Shown one piece after another: positions 45,568 through 53,965 of a stretch of DNA of 64,000 bases. How positions within the stretch are numbered: the stretch's first letter is position 1; each line of letters begins with the position of its first letter. The DNA comes from Robiginitalea aurantiaca. GTDB lineage: Bacteria > Bacteroidota > Bacteroidia > Flavobacteriales > Flavobacteriaceae. Under the pieces are notes generated by a model. It did not search any database. It was not told where the DNA came from and saw nothing but the letters and a program-made list of their open reading frames with translations. The stretch spans positions 1 to 64,000 of the forward strand of contig NZ_JAUDUY010000006.1 in NCBI RefSeq assembly GCF_030380815.1. The letters run 5' to 3'. The translations under genes and the position numbers were made by a program.

Positions 45568-47280
45568 TCATTCCTCATAAGTGACTTCAGCAGTGGCAAC
45601 CGGATTGTAGACCTCCATGATCCACTTTTCATCCCGGTATTGTCCCTCCAGGTTGGAGACAAAAGCGTTTTTAGCCGCCACCTTATTGTTAAAACCGGCC
45701 AGATATACATAATACAACCCATTCTCCGTGTTATAGAATTGCTTGGCATCCAAACCCTTTTCCTTTAGTGAATCCATAAAGGCGTTTAAATACTTCTTGT
45801 TTTTGTAAACATTTGCAATCACATAATATCCAGAGGTAACCCCAACGACATCCGACCGGTTTTTAGCTCGTATGGGTAATTCCCGAAATTCCTTTCGGGC
45901 TGGCATTTCTTTAGTTTCTTTTTGAACCGTACCCGAAGCAGCAATTGCCGTTTGGCTGCTTCCAGCATTCAGATCCAGTGTTTTTATCGGGTTATTTGTG
46001 GCATCCCGACGTATTTCATTGCGTATGGTTCGCACCAGAGTTTCGAATTTGCGTTCCATCTGATCATTTCTGGCCCGTTCTATGGAGTCCTGTCTCCATA
46101 TAAGCTCATCTAAAATCATCCGGTTTTCCCAGGCCAGGGCTTCAACGGCAGAATTTTCTCCTCCTGTTGAAGACACAGCTGAAGACACGGCAATTGTTGC
46201 TGGCGCAGCGCCCCCTGAAGATTTTGCGGCAATTTGCGCCCGAAGCTCCAGGATCTGCTCTTCGTAATTTCGCACCACATCGTCCACGCGTTTATCCGTA
46301 CTGCTATCTGCAAAACTGTCCCTGTCGTTCTGGTCATCCTTAAAGGTATAGGCCAGGGACAACTCGTGATTCCAGCCCAGATTCCCACCGGCCTCGGTCA
46401 CGTCCTTTTCCATAAGGTAGCCCAGGGAAAGTCGCTGACTCAGGTTGAATCCCAGCCCCATCGACAAACCATAGGTCTGATCGTAGGTAGTTTGAAACCA
46501 TCCGTATTCCGGGAGGTCCAACAACAGGGAGCCGATGTACGAGATCCTGTCCAGGTGATTTTGACCGGCCTGTACCATAGGCATAATTCGACCCCCTTCA
46601 AAGAATCCCGAACGTGCAGAAAGATAATGGGTGTACTGCAGGGATGCCCGAAGGTTCTCCGCACGAAAGCCTGTCAGGAGTTCATCTGTGGTTTGGTTGT
46701 ACCGGATGAGATTCGTGGCATAAAGGCCCACATCAAATCTGCCAACACTTAATGCCATCCCGGGTTGTATGGCGATCTGGCTTTGGTTTGCAGCTTCCTG
46801 CAACACAGGATCCTCTTCCTGGGCAACGATGCGGTTCCGATCCAGGCCCCGGCTGATGTAGGTGAGATTTGTCCCAAAAGCCAACCTTGTTTTTTCTCCG
46901 AGACGCACCGAAGTTGCGTAATTGGCATTAAAGCCAAATTCCTGAACAACGCCTTCCCACTGTCCGTAAACTCCTATTCCAAGCGCAGTCCGCTCATTCA
47001 TCTTATTGGAGAATCCCAGATAATAATTCTGAATATTGTCCTCAAAGGAGGCATACTGATTCCTGTGGAGGATATTCAGGTAGGACTTGTTTTCCCGGAC
47101 GAGGGAAAACGTGGGGTTGATCAAAAATCGATTAAAGAATAATTGATTGTGAAACGGACTTTTGGCTTTGAGTGTTTCCTGTGCCGCTACCTCCTGGGCA
47201 AGGGTGCGCTGCGAACCACAGATCGCAAAGAGCATGATTATGCCGGCCAGGATCTTATATGTATGAGTACAGCTTTTCAT
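45568..47280 (-). CDS. PorP/SprF-family outer-membrane protein with C-terminal SPOR-like domain
   Basis: Signal peptide at residues 1-28 (R-T-L-A-Q). The PorP/SprF beta-barrel follows at about 40-310 (F-H-N-Q-L-F-F-N-R-F-L-I-N-P, L-S-L-G-Y-L-M-E-K-D-V). PorP/SprF proteins are outer-membrane partners of the type IX secretion and gliding system, often for one adhesin. Then come a coiled, Ala/Ser-rich linker (about 330-460) and a SPOR-like repeat domain (about 480-560, G-Y-Y-V-I-A-N-V-Y-K-N and L-Y-Y-V-Y-L-A-G-F). SPOR domains bind denuded peptidoglycan, so this fusion could tie the barrel to the cell wall. The PD40 gene lies 102 bases upstream. Confidence 0.85.
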   Translation of the reverse strand: MKSCTHTYKILAGIIMLFAICGSQRTLAQEVAAQETLKAKSPFHNQLFFNRFLINPTFSLVRENKSYLNILHRNQYASFEDNIQNYYLGFSNKMNERTALGIGVYGQWEGVVQEFGFNANYATSVRLGEKTRLAFGTNLTYISRGLDRNRIVAQEEDPVLQEAANQSQIAIQPGMALSVGRFDVGLYATNLIRYNQTTDELLTGFRAENLRASLQYTHYLSARSGFFEGGRIMPMVQAGQNHLDRISYIGSLLLDLPEYGWFQTTYDQTYGLSMGLGFNLSQRLSLGYLMEKDVTEAGGNLGWNHELSLAYTFKDDQNDRDSFADSSTDKRVDDVVRNYEEQILELRAQIAAKSSGGAAPATIAVSSAVSSTGGENSAVEALAWENRMILDELIWRQDSIERARNDQMERKFETLVRTIRNEIRRDATNNPIKTLDLNAGSSQTAIAASGTVQKETKEMPARKEFRELPIRAKNRSDVVGVTSGYYVIANVYKNKKYLNAFMDSLKEKGLDAKQFYNTENGLYYVYLAGFNNKVAAKNAFVSNLEGQYRDEKWIMEVYNPVATAEVTYEE

Positions 47281-47382
47281 CGGATTGGGGTTTTAAGGGA
47301 AAGTTGGGTTGCCTGGGCATCGGCCAACTTTCCCATTATTGGGCTAGTTTCTGGGCAACAGACGTAAGATTCAGGATTCGTC

Positions 47383-48672
47383 TTAGTCTTCGTACTCTTC
47401 AAACACCGTATTAGTGTAACCTGTTGGAACCTCCAGAGGTCTGAGCTCCAGGAATCGGTAATCTCCGTTATCGGCAAGTCGACTTTTCTCGGGATTGCCG
47501 TAGGTGAAAACAACTTGTTGCACAACCTGGTCGGTAGTCGCCCTGTTGGACATCACCAGAGCCCTCCCCTTTTCTTTCATCAGATTCATCGCAAAATCAT
47601 CCTTACGACTGTTAAAAGGACTCCCGACGTTTACCGCCAGACCCACTTTCCTTGAGGCCACCTGCACGGCAAAGAGATCGAGGCCGCCATACCCCTTGTG
47701 TCCTTCAGAGGCAAAAAACAACATTTCATTATCCAGTATCTGGGGATAGAGATCGTTTTTGGCGGTATTTACTTTTTCACCAAGATTTCGTGCAACGCCA
47801 AGGCTTCCGTCCCTGCTGATGTCGGCGACATAAATATCGAATTCACCATAGGATCCCGGCATGTCAGAGGCAAAAAACAGCCGCTTGCCATCCCTGGATA
47901 GGGTTGGGTGCATGGCAGAGGCGTATTTCGGAGCCAAAGGAATTTCCTGAATGTTTGTCCAGGTACCCTCGGAATACTCCGCACGATACACTTTGTGCTG
48001 CAGTTGTTTCTTTGAGAACAACCCTGTGAGTGGTTTTACGTAAACCGCCCGGCTAAAGTAAGCCGTCTTACCATCGGCAGACATAGCTACCGGAGGATTA
48101 TAGGCATAGGGCAGGTTGGAACGCCCAGCAATTCCCTCAGCTTCTCTTGGAATGGCATAGCTCTGGAGGCGCGTCAGCGCGTCGGATTTGGCAACTTCTC
48201 CTGTACTCAGGAATTCAGGCACTTCATACTGGTCGGCCAGGGTTTGGGTCAACTGGTCCCCCACGGGGCCTTTTTGGATTTGATAGTCCTGTGCAACCCG
48301 GCTATGCCAGTCGCGTTCTGTATCAAGCTCCGGGAAATTCCGGATTCCCGCTTTGTGCTGCGCCACCATAAGCCGCTCTTTATAGCTGAGGGAAATGGCA
48401 TCCTCACCTACTAGATCTACTAATTTCTGATACCAGAAAGATGCCGTACGGAACTTTCCGGTCAGGAAGTTGACATTACCCAGGTCTTCAAAGATTTCCT
48501 TTTCTGAATATCCCATCTGAACCAGGTTCATGTAATCATCTATTTGCCTGTCGGCTTCTTTTCGCAAGGCCTCATGGGCAGCTTGCTGCCTGGCGATCTG
48601 ACCTACTGCGTTGAATGTCAGCAGGAAAAATCCCAGAATCACTGTCATCTTAAAGGGGTTGAAATTGATCAT
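47383..48672 (-). CDS. PD40-propeller protein, PorE-like without OmpA domain
   Basis: A signal peptide covers about residues 8-25 (ATG at 48651 is an alternative start). A short TPR-like region (about 40-110) precedes a PD40 beta-propeller (about 170-380) with motifs such as M-S-A-D-G-K-T-A-Y-F, L-S-R-D-G-K-R-L-F-F-A-S and G-G-L-D-L-F. In Flavobacteria the partner of PorP in this position usually carries an extra C-terminal OmpA domain for peptidoglycan binding; here the protein stops at 429 residues after the propeller. The SPOR-like tail of the downstream PorP may take over that job. It starts the two-gene operon closed by the terminator at 45431. Confidence 0.8.
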   Translation of the reverse strand: MINFNPFKMTVILGFFLLTFNAVGQIARQQAAHEALRKEADRQIDDYMNLVQMGYSEKEIFEDLGNVNFLTGKFRTASFWYQKLVDLVGEDAISLSYKERLMVAQHKAGIRNFPELDTERDWHSRVAQDYQIQKGPVGDQLTQTLADQYEVPEFLSTGEVAKSDALTRLQSYAIPREAEGIAGRSNLPYAYNPPVAMSADGKTAYFSRAVYVKPLTGLFSKKQLQHKVYRAEYSEGTWTNIQEIPLAPKYASAMHPTLSRDGKRLFFASDMPGSYGEFDIYVADISRDGSLGVARNLGEKVNTAKNDLYPQILDNEMLFFASEGHKGYGGLDLFAVQVASRKVGLAVNVGSPFNSRKDDFAMNLMKEKGRALVMSNRATTDQVVQQVVFTYGNPEKSRLADNGDYRFLELRPLEVPTGYTNTVFEEYED

Positions 48673-48792
48673 AATTTAAGATTTGGGGTTTGATATGCTC
48701 AAATTTCAGAAAGCCACTCGTTGTCTACTTATGAATTTTTCATAGGATTGCGTCCAAAATGGGTGTGAAAATGTTAAAATGCTGGCAAGCTC

Positions 48793-48809
48793 CTGTGAAT
48801 AATTCACAG
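48793..48809. promoter_or_regulatory. Perfect 17-base palindrome upstream of PD40-PorP operon
   Basis: CTGTGAATAATTCACAG has 8-base arms around one central base. It lies about 120 bases upstream of the PD40 start codon. TGTGA...TCACA half-sites resemble those of CRP-family regulators, although the spacer is 5 rather than the usual 6 bases. A weaker dyad TATGAAtttTTCATA is at 48730-48744. Operator function is inferred. Confidence 0.5.
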
Positions 48810-48952
48810 TTTCGTCCATGGAAGGGGTTTAACCGCTGAATGATGCTTCAACGAACAATTCTGTATAAAGAGGGGTGCGGGATATCGAAGATTTGTGCAC
48901 TTTGTCAGAGACGTATACCTAAACCATAACTGCGCTGTCCCAAACCACATAC

Positions 48953-49414
48953 TCAGGTCTTTCCGGGTCGGATCTTTTTATCTGAAACAGACATCAGCTT
49001 GCTTTCGCCCTCCGAAATTTTATCTTTTAAATCCGGATTTATGGCCTCTGACAGCAATACAGCTTCAAGTATCAGCCTTTTAACCGCCGCCTCTGGAAAG
49101 GTTTCCATATCCGTAACCTTTATATGCCTGATAAGCCTGCCCTTACCGGCTAATCCAATCGTAGCTCCTGTGAGTTCCGCCCCCCGGTTAAACCCGAGAT
49201 TCACGTGTTTTGAATAAACGGCTATATGGCAAAAGGCATCTTTGAGCTGAAAGGACTTTGAATAGGCTATGGCTACCGCATTGTAATTATCCCAAATGAG
49301 TTCATTGGCCTCCGGAATCAGTTCAGAAACCAACCCGCGCAGCTGAAGGGCTATTGCCTGAATGCCCATGTCATAGGGGGAAAGGCTTGTATGTAAGTGA
49401 GGATGCGGGATCAA
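48953..49414 (-). CDS. DUF1801-family protein (YdhG-like)
   Basis: A cytoplasmic protein of about 153 residues with the DUF1801 pattern: L-R-G-L-V-S-E-L-I-P-E-A-N-E, a W-D-N-Y segment, then H-V-N-L-G-F-N-R-G and a final helix. The fold is related to the frataxin-like/YdhG group; the function is unknown. The start is uncertain: the ATG 15 codons downstream (M-G-I-Q-A) would also give a complete domain. Confidence 0.75.
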   Translation of the reverse strand: MIPHPHLHTSLSPYDMGIQAIALQLRGLVSELIPEANELIWDNYNAVAIAYSKSFQLKDAFCHIAVYSKHVNLGFNRGAELTGATIGLAGKGRLIRHIKVTDMETFPEAAVKRLILEAVLLSEAINPDLKDKISEGESKLMSVSDKKIRPGKT

Positions 49415-49523
49415 ATTACTTGTAAATAAATCGGCATACGTAGTCCGATGTTCTTAAATGAGGTTACTTCAGAGATTCTAATAAGGACAGCCTTCAGAAC
49501 GAATGAGCTGAAAACTCCTGTAC

Positions 49524-50288
49524 CTACCCTTCCCGACGGCTGAGTTCCCTGTCGATCAGGGTGATTATCATTTTGGATTTATCTGCAATCTCGTTGTATT
49601 GGCTTATAAAGCTTTTGGAAATCAAGATCATAATTACCAGGCCATTTTTATATTCGGGGCTCTGAAATAAAGCCTGAAAATCTTCTCGGGAAATATCCTG
49701 TTGTGCACTGCTCTGCCCATCAATAAAAATAGCAGCGAGCTTTTCCGTATCCATGTATTTAAAAACAGGCTTTGAAATGTATTCCCGGTATTCGTACGTC
49801 TCGTGGTCAATCCCAAAAGCATTGTCTTTGTAGAGCTCTTCCAGTTCCAGGAGCAGGATTTTAATGCTGTCCACGGAAATTAAATTCAGGTTCCCCGAAC
49901 TTGCCAACTCCGTATATGTGGAATTATTCGGGGTAAACCGTTCTTCATTCAGCGTATTGAAGACGTTTCTGGAAAGTTCTGTCAGGTCATCCACAGGGGT
50001 GCCATTGATTTGCGCAATAAGCTTTTCGGTCCCGGCTATTTTTTCACGTCGGAAACCGATGTTGTACTCCAGGCTTGCCAGGTCTTTTTCAAGATCGAGT
50101 TTGATGTTCTTTAGGTATTTAGACTCCTGCAATCGCTCAGCCTTCTCAATACTCCAGTCATTGGCTGCCAGGGCAATTAAAATACCTATGACGACAAGTA
50201 CAATTTCGCCAATGGCATAGAGCAGGTACTTGCTGAATTTCCCTTCAGTGAGCAACTGCTGCCGAATGCGCCTGAAAAATTTAATCAT
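49524..50288 (-). CDS. DUF6090 family membrane protein (chromosomal copy)
   Basis: This 254-residue protein starts M-I-K-F-F-R-R-I-R-Q-Q-L-L and continues K-Y-L-L-Y-A-I-G-E-I-V-L-V-V-I-G-I-L-I-A-L, one membrane helix at about 22-41, then a helical charged domain. It is paralogous to the element-borne gene at 1458-2216, which shares the N-terminal block almost unchanged while the rest diverges. The role is unknown. It lies 94 bases after the stop of the cyanophycin synthetase gene on the same strand. Confidence 0.82.
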   Translation of the reverse strand: MIKFFRRIRQQLLTEGKFSKYLLYAIGEIVLVVIGILIALAANDWSIEKAERLQESKYLKNIKLDLEKDLASLEYNIGFRREKIAGTEKLIAQINGTPVDDLTELSRNVFNTLNEERFTPNNSTYTELASSGNLNLISVDSIKILLLELEELYKDNAFGIDHETYEYREYISKPVFKYMDTEKLAAIFIDGQSSAQQDISREDFQALFQSPEYKNGLVIMILISKSFISQYNEIADKSKMIITLIDRELSRREG

Positions 50289-50382
50289 ATTGAATCGTTC
50301 TGAGTCAGCGCGGCTGTCCCTGACCTATTCCATTCCCGCCTTGCACGAAGAGCCGGGCGAAATCGGGATGCCGATACTTCTT

Positions 50383-53016
50383 TTAGGAAGCCGGATTTGT
50401 GGCCCTTTGTTCCTTTTCTTTCAATCCTTTGACCAACTCAAGTGCATCCGGCACAACATCACTGCACAATACGATTAAGGCGCCTTCCACAGCGTGCTCA
50501 ACGGCATGGTGGATCGCCTCCTTTTCTGAAGGGATCACGGTTATCTTCTTCTCAGGGTATTTAGACAGGATGCCCTCGCGTAACATGGCGATGAGCTCTT
50601 CTTCTGTACGGCCCCTCAGGTGCTTGTCCTGCCGGATAATAATTTCATCGAACATCTCGGCCGCGATACTTCCGATTTCATTGTTATCCTCCTCGCGCCG
50701 ATCACCGATTCCCGCGACGACACCCACTTTGACTGTGGCCTCCATTTCATCGGTAAACCTCTGGAGTGCCCGCATTCCTGCCGGGTTATGGGCATAATCC
50801 AGTAAAATCCTGAATTTATTGAATTCAAACAAGTTCAACCTGCCGGGGGTTTGGGATGCCGAAGGTAAAAAGGTACTTAAGGCGGCCTTCATATCCTCAA
50901 TACCGATACCCCTTACATTAGAGGCAATAACGGCTGGTAATATATTTTGTATCATGAATTTAGCCCTCCCACCATAGGTCAGCGGGATGTTTTCTGCCCT
51001 CATGATGCGCATTTTCCACGTACCCCTGCACAGGGTTACAAAACCGTTTTCATAGACTGCGGTGATGCCGCCTTTGCGTTGAAGGGCCTTGATCCGTGGA
51101 TTTTCCTCATCCATGGAGAAAAGGGCAATATTGCAGTTTACGGACTTTCGCATCTCATAGACCAAATCGTCATCGGCATTTAAAATCGCATATCCATCCG
51201 GGAGTACGGTCTCCGGAACCACAGATTTAACACGGGCAAGTTGTTCAATGGTATGTATCCCTTTTAAACCCAAATGGTCTGCCGAAATATTGGTCACAAT
51301 GGCGATATCACATTTTGAGAATCCGAGACCCGCCCTGAGGATACCCCCCCGGGCACACTCCAGAACCGCAAAATTGACGGTGGGATCCTTTAAGACAAAT
51401 TCTGCGCTTTGGGGTCCGGTGCAATCCCCCTTCATCAACAACCTGTTTTGTATATAAACACCGTCACTGGTGGTATATCCCACCCGATATCCGGACATTT
51501 TGGCGATGTGGGCCATTAACCGACTCGTGGTAGTCTTCCCATTGGTCCCGGTTATGGCTACAATGGGAATTCTCCCTTTGTCGCCTTGTTGCGGAAATAA
51601 TTTGTCCACTACAGGAGCTGCAACGTTTCGTGGCAGGCCTTCAGTGGGTGCCAGGTGCATCCGGAAACCGGGGCCGGCATTGACCTCCAGTACCGCACCC
51701 CCGGTCTCGGAGAGCGGTTTACTGATATCTGTCGTCATGATATCAATCCCACAAATATCGAGATCAATAATTTTTGATATTCGCTCAGCCATGGAGACAT
51801 TGGCAGGGTGGACAATATCCGTAACGTCTTCAGCTGTCCCACCTGTACTGAGGTTTGCCGTGTCCTTTAAAACCAGCTTTTCTCCTTCTGGCAGGACGGA
51901 ATCCACCGTATAACCGGCATCGGCTATGATCGTTTTTGTAAGGTCGTTTATAGTGATTGCCGTCAATTCCTTTTCATGCCCATAGCCGCGACGCGGATCC
52001 TTATTGACCTCTGCCACCAGTTCTTCTATTGTAGATTTTCCATCACCAATCACATGGGCCGGAGATCTCAGGGCTGCAGCGACAAAGTTGTGGTTAATCA
52101 CCAACAGCCGATAATCCTCACCCTGAATATATTTTTCAACGATGACCCGCCTGGAGACTTCTTTAGCGGCGTGAAATGCCGTAACAGCTTCTTCATAAGA
52201 ATTGATATCCACCGTAATTCCCCGGCCGTGATTTCCATCTATGGGTTTAATTACCAAAGGATAGCCGATGTATTTACATGTTTCTTCCAAACTTCGCTCC
52301 CTCGAAATGATATCCCCTTTCGGGACTTCGATCTCTGCCTGTTCTAAAAGAAATTTGGTGTCTTCCTTGTCGCAGGCGAGTTCCACGCCTATACTACTTG
52401 TTTCGCTGGTAACCGTGGCTTGAATACGCTTTTGATTTGCCCCGTAGCCCAATTGGCAAAGGGAGTATTTATTTAAACGAATCCACGGAATTCCACGGCT
52501 TGCCGCTTCCTCGACAATAGATCCTGTACTGGGCCCGAGCCGTTCTGCCTCCCGAAGTTCCCGCATTTTCTGGAGATCCGGCTCCAGATCGTAATCGACG
52601 CCATCGACCAGGGCCTGGCATATGTCAACGGCAGCTTTGGCAGCATATCTGCCCGCGTTTTCCTCTATATAGGAAAAAACCACGCTGTAGACGCCCTCTT
52701 CCCCATATCCCCGGGTACGTCCAAAACCCGTATCCATTCCTGCCATGGTTTGTATTTCCAGGGCGATATGTTCAATCACATGTCCCATCCAGGTACCTTC
52801 TTCAACCCGCATAAAGAAACCTCCCGGGCATCCTTCAGAACACCTGTGGGAATACATACTTGGAAACATGGCTTTTAAGCGTTCTAAAAAACCGGGACAC
52901 TTATCTGTGGGGAGCTGTTCCATCTCCTCCAGGTCCAATACCATAACGATGAGTTTTTCGCGGCGAACGGACCAGTAATTTGGCCCCCGCATGGCCCTTA
53001 TCTCTCTTATTTTCAT
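50383..53016 (-). CDS. cphA: Cyanophycin synthetase
   Basis: CphA polymerises Asp and Arg, using ATP, into cyanophycin, a nitrogen and carbon store kept as cytoplasmic granules. The 877-residue protein has the full CphA1 layout: N-terminal domain (1-160), ATP-grasp domain (about 210-480, G-Y-P-L-V-I-K-P, E-V-N-A-G-P-G) that adds Asp, and a Mur-ligase-like domain with G-T-N-G-K-T-T-T near residue 490 that adds Arg. The N-domain has H79-x-x-E82-H83, the motif I recall as the cryptic hydrolase that makes primers. It is divergent from the cyanophycinase gene with 91 bases between. Confidence 0.95.
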   Translation of the reverse strand: MKIREIRAMRGPNYWSVRREKLIVMVLDLEEMEQLPTDKCPGFLERLKAMFPSMYSHRCSEGCPGGFFMRVEEGTWMGHVIEHIALEIQTMAGMDTGFGRTRGYGEEGVYSVVFSYIEENAGRYAAKAAVDICQALVDGVDYDLEPDLQKMRELREAERLGPSTGSIVEEAASRGIPWIRLNKYSLCQLGYGANQKRIQATVTSETSSIGVELACDKEDTKFLLEQAEIEVPKGDIISRERSLEETCKYIGYPLVIKPIDGNHGRGITVDINSYEEAVTAFHAAKEVSRRVIVEKYIQGEDYRLLVINHNFVAAALRSPAHVIGDGKSTIEELVAEVNKDPRRGYGHEKELTAITINDLTKTIIADAGYTVDSVLPEGEKLVLKDTANLSTGGTAEDVTDIVHPANVSMAERISKIIDLDICGIDIMTTDISKPLSETGGAVLEVNAGPGFRMHLAPTEGLPRNVAAPVVDKLFPQQGDKGRIPIVAITGTNGKTTTSRLMAHIAKMSGYRVGYTTSDGVYIQNRLLMKGDCTGPQSAEFVLKDPTVNFAVLECARGGILRAGLGFSKCDIAIVTNISADHLGLKGIHTIEQLARVKSVVPETVLPDGYAILNADDDLVYEMRKSVNCNIALFSMDEENPRIKALQRKGGITAVYENGFVTLCRGTWKMRIMRAENIPLTYGGRAKFMIQNILPAVIASNVRGIGIEDMKAALSTFLPSASQTPGRLNLFEFNKFRILLDYAHNPAGMRALQRFTDEMEATVKVGVVAGIGDRREEDNNEIGSIAAEMFDEIIIRQDKHLRGRTEEELIAMLREGILSKYPEKKITVIPSEKEAIHHAVEHAVEGALIVLCSDVVPDALELVKGLKEKEQRATNPAS

Positions 53017-53049
53017 TCGGGTTTTTTTTAATGTTTGATTTAATTCTTT

Positions 53050-53064
53050 TAATATATAATATTA
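53050..53064. promoter_or_regulatory. AT-rich dyad in the cphA/cphB divergent promoter
   Basis: TAATAT-ata-ATATTA is a dyad in the 91-base region between the divergent synthetase and cyanophycinase starts. The region must hold both promoters. A joint operator is possible but AT-rich dyads also arise by chance. Confidence 0.3.
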
Positions 53065-53107
53065 TTTCCAAGGAGAGCCGTAATTTTAACGCTTCAAAGC
53101 AGATTAT

Positions 53108-53965
53108 ATGAGTATAAAGGGAACTTTGATACCTATCGGAGGTAATGAGGATAAGGGTATTGAGACTCACGAGGCCTATCATCTCGAATTTATTGAAGCA
53201 AGTATTCTTTCGCGGGTAGTACGCGAAAGCGGCGGCCCGGAAGCGGTCATCGCCGTTATTCCGACCGCATCCCGTATCCCGGTGGAGGTGGGTGAGAATT
53301 ATATCGAGGCCTTTGGGAAATTGGGATGCCGCAACGTGCATGTCCTGGATATCCGAAATCGCGAAGAATCAGAGAAAAAAGAGTATATCGATCTTGTAAA
53401 GAAGGCGGATTGCATCATGTTTTCCGGTGGAAATCAGGCGCTGATAATCGAAAAAATAGGAGATACCACCATCCATAAAATTCTTCTGGACCGGTACAAA
53501 AAGGACGCTATAGTTATCGCGGGAACCAGCGCGGGAGCCATGTGTATGTCTGATGAAATGATAACCGGCGGCAGCAGCAAGGAATCCTTTTTTAAAGGGG
53601 CCGTAGGGTTGAAAAAAGGGATGAACTTTATTCCCGAACTCATTATCGATTCCCACTTTATCCGGCGGGGTCGCTTCGGAAGGTTGGCAGAAGCCGTAGC
53701 TGCCTTTCCAAAACTCCTGGGTATCGGCCTTGCGGAAGATACCGGCCTGGTCATCAAAAAAGGCAGCACTTTTGAAGTTATCGGTTCCGGGATGGTCCTT
53801 TTGTTTGACCCCAGTAAACTAAAGCACAATAATCAAAAAATACTTGCTGTAGGGGAACCAATGTCCCTGTCCAATTTAAAGACCCATGTTTTATCCAACG
53901 GGGACCGATTCAATATCAAAAAGAGGAAGCTGAAGGTTTTGCCCCTGGACGCTCCCCTGGTTTAA
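53108..53965 (+). CDS. cphB: Cyanophycinase
   Basis: A serine peptidase (S51 family) that cuts cyanophycin to beta-Asp-Arg dipeptides. Features: P-I-G-G-N-E-D-K-G at the start, F-S-G-G-N-Q, and the nucleophile in G-T-S-A-G-A (Ser141). The D-S-H-F-I-R-R-G-R-F-G-R segment contributes to substrate binding. There is no signal peptide, so it works on cytoplasmic granules. At 285 residues it is full length. It is divergent from cphA and convergent with the isoaspartyl peptidase gene; their stop codons share 4 bases. Confidence 0.94.
   Translation: MSIKGTLIPIGGNEDKGIETHEAYHLEFIEASILSRVVRESGGPEAVIAVIPTASRIPVEVGENYIEAFGKLGCRNVHVLDIRNREESEKKEYIDLVKKADCIMFSGGNQALIIEKIGDTTIHKILLDRYKKDAIVIAGTSAGAMCMSDEMITGGSSKESFFKGAVGLKKGMNFIPELIIDSHFIRRGRFGRLAEAVAAFPKLLGIGLAEDTGLVIKKGSTFEVIGSGMVLLFDPSKLKHNNQKILAVGEPMSLSNLKTHVLSNGDRFNIKKRKLKVLPLDAPLV

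Noticed and set aside
46234-46752. Plus-strand frame of 172 codons inside the PorP gene
   Set aside because: Lies opposite a recognisable PorP barrel; composition is that of a shadow frame.
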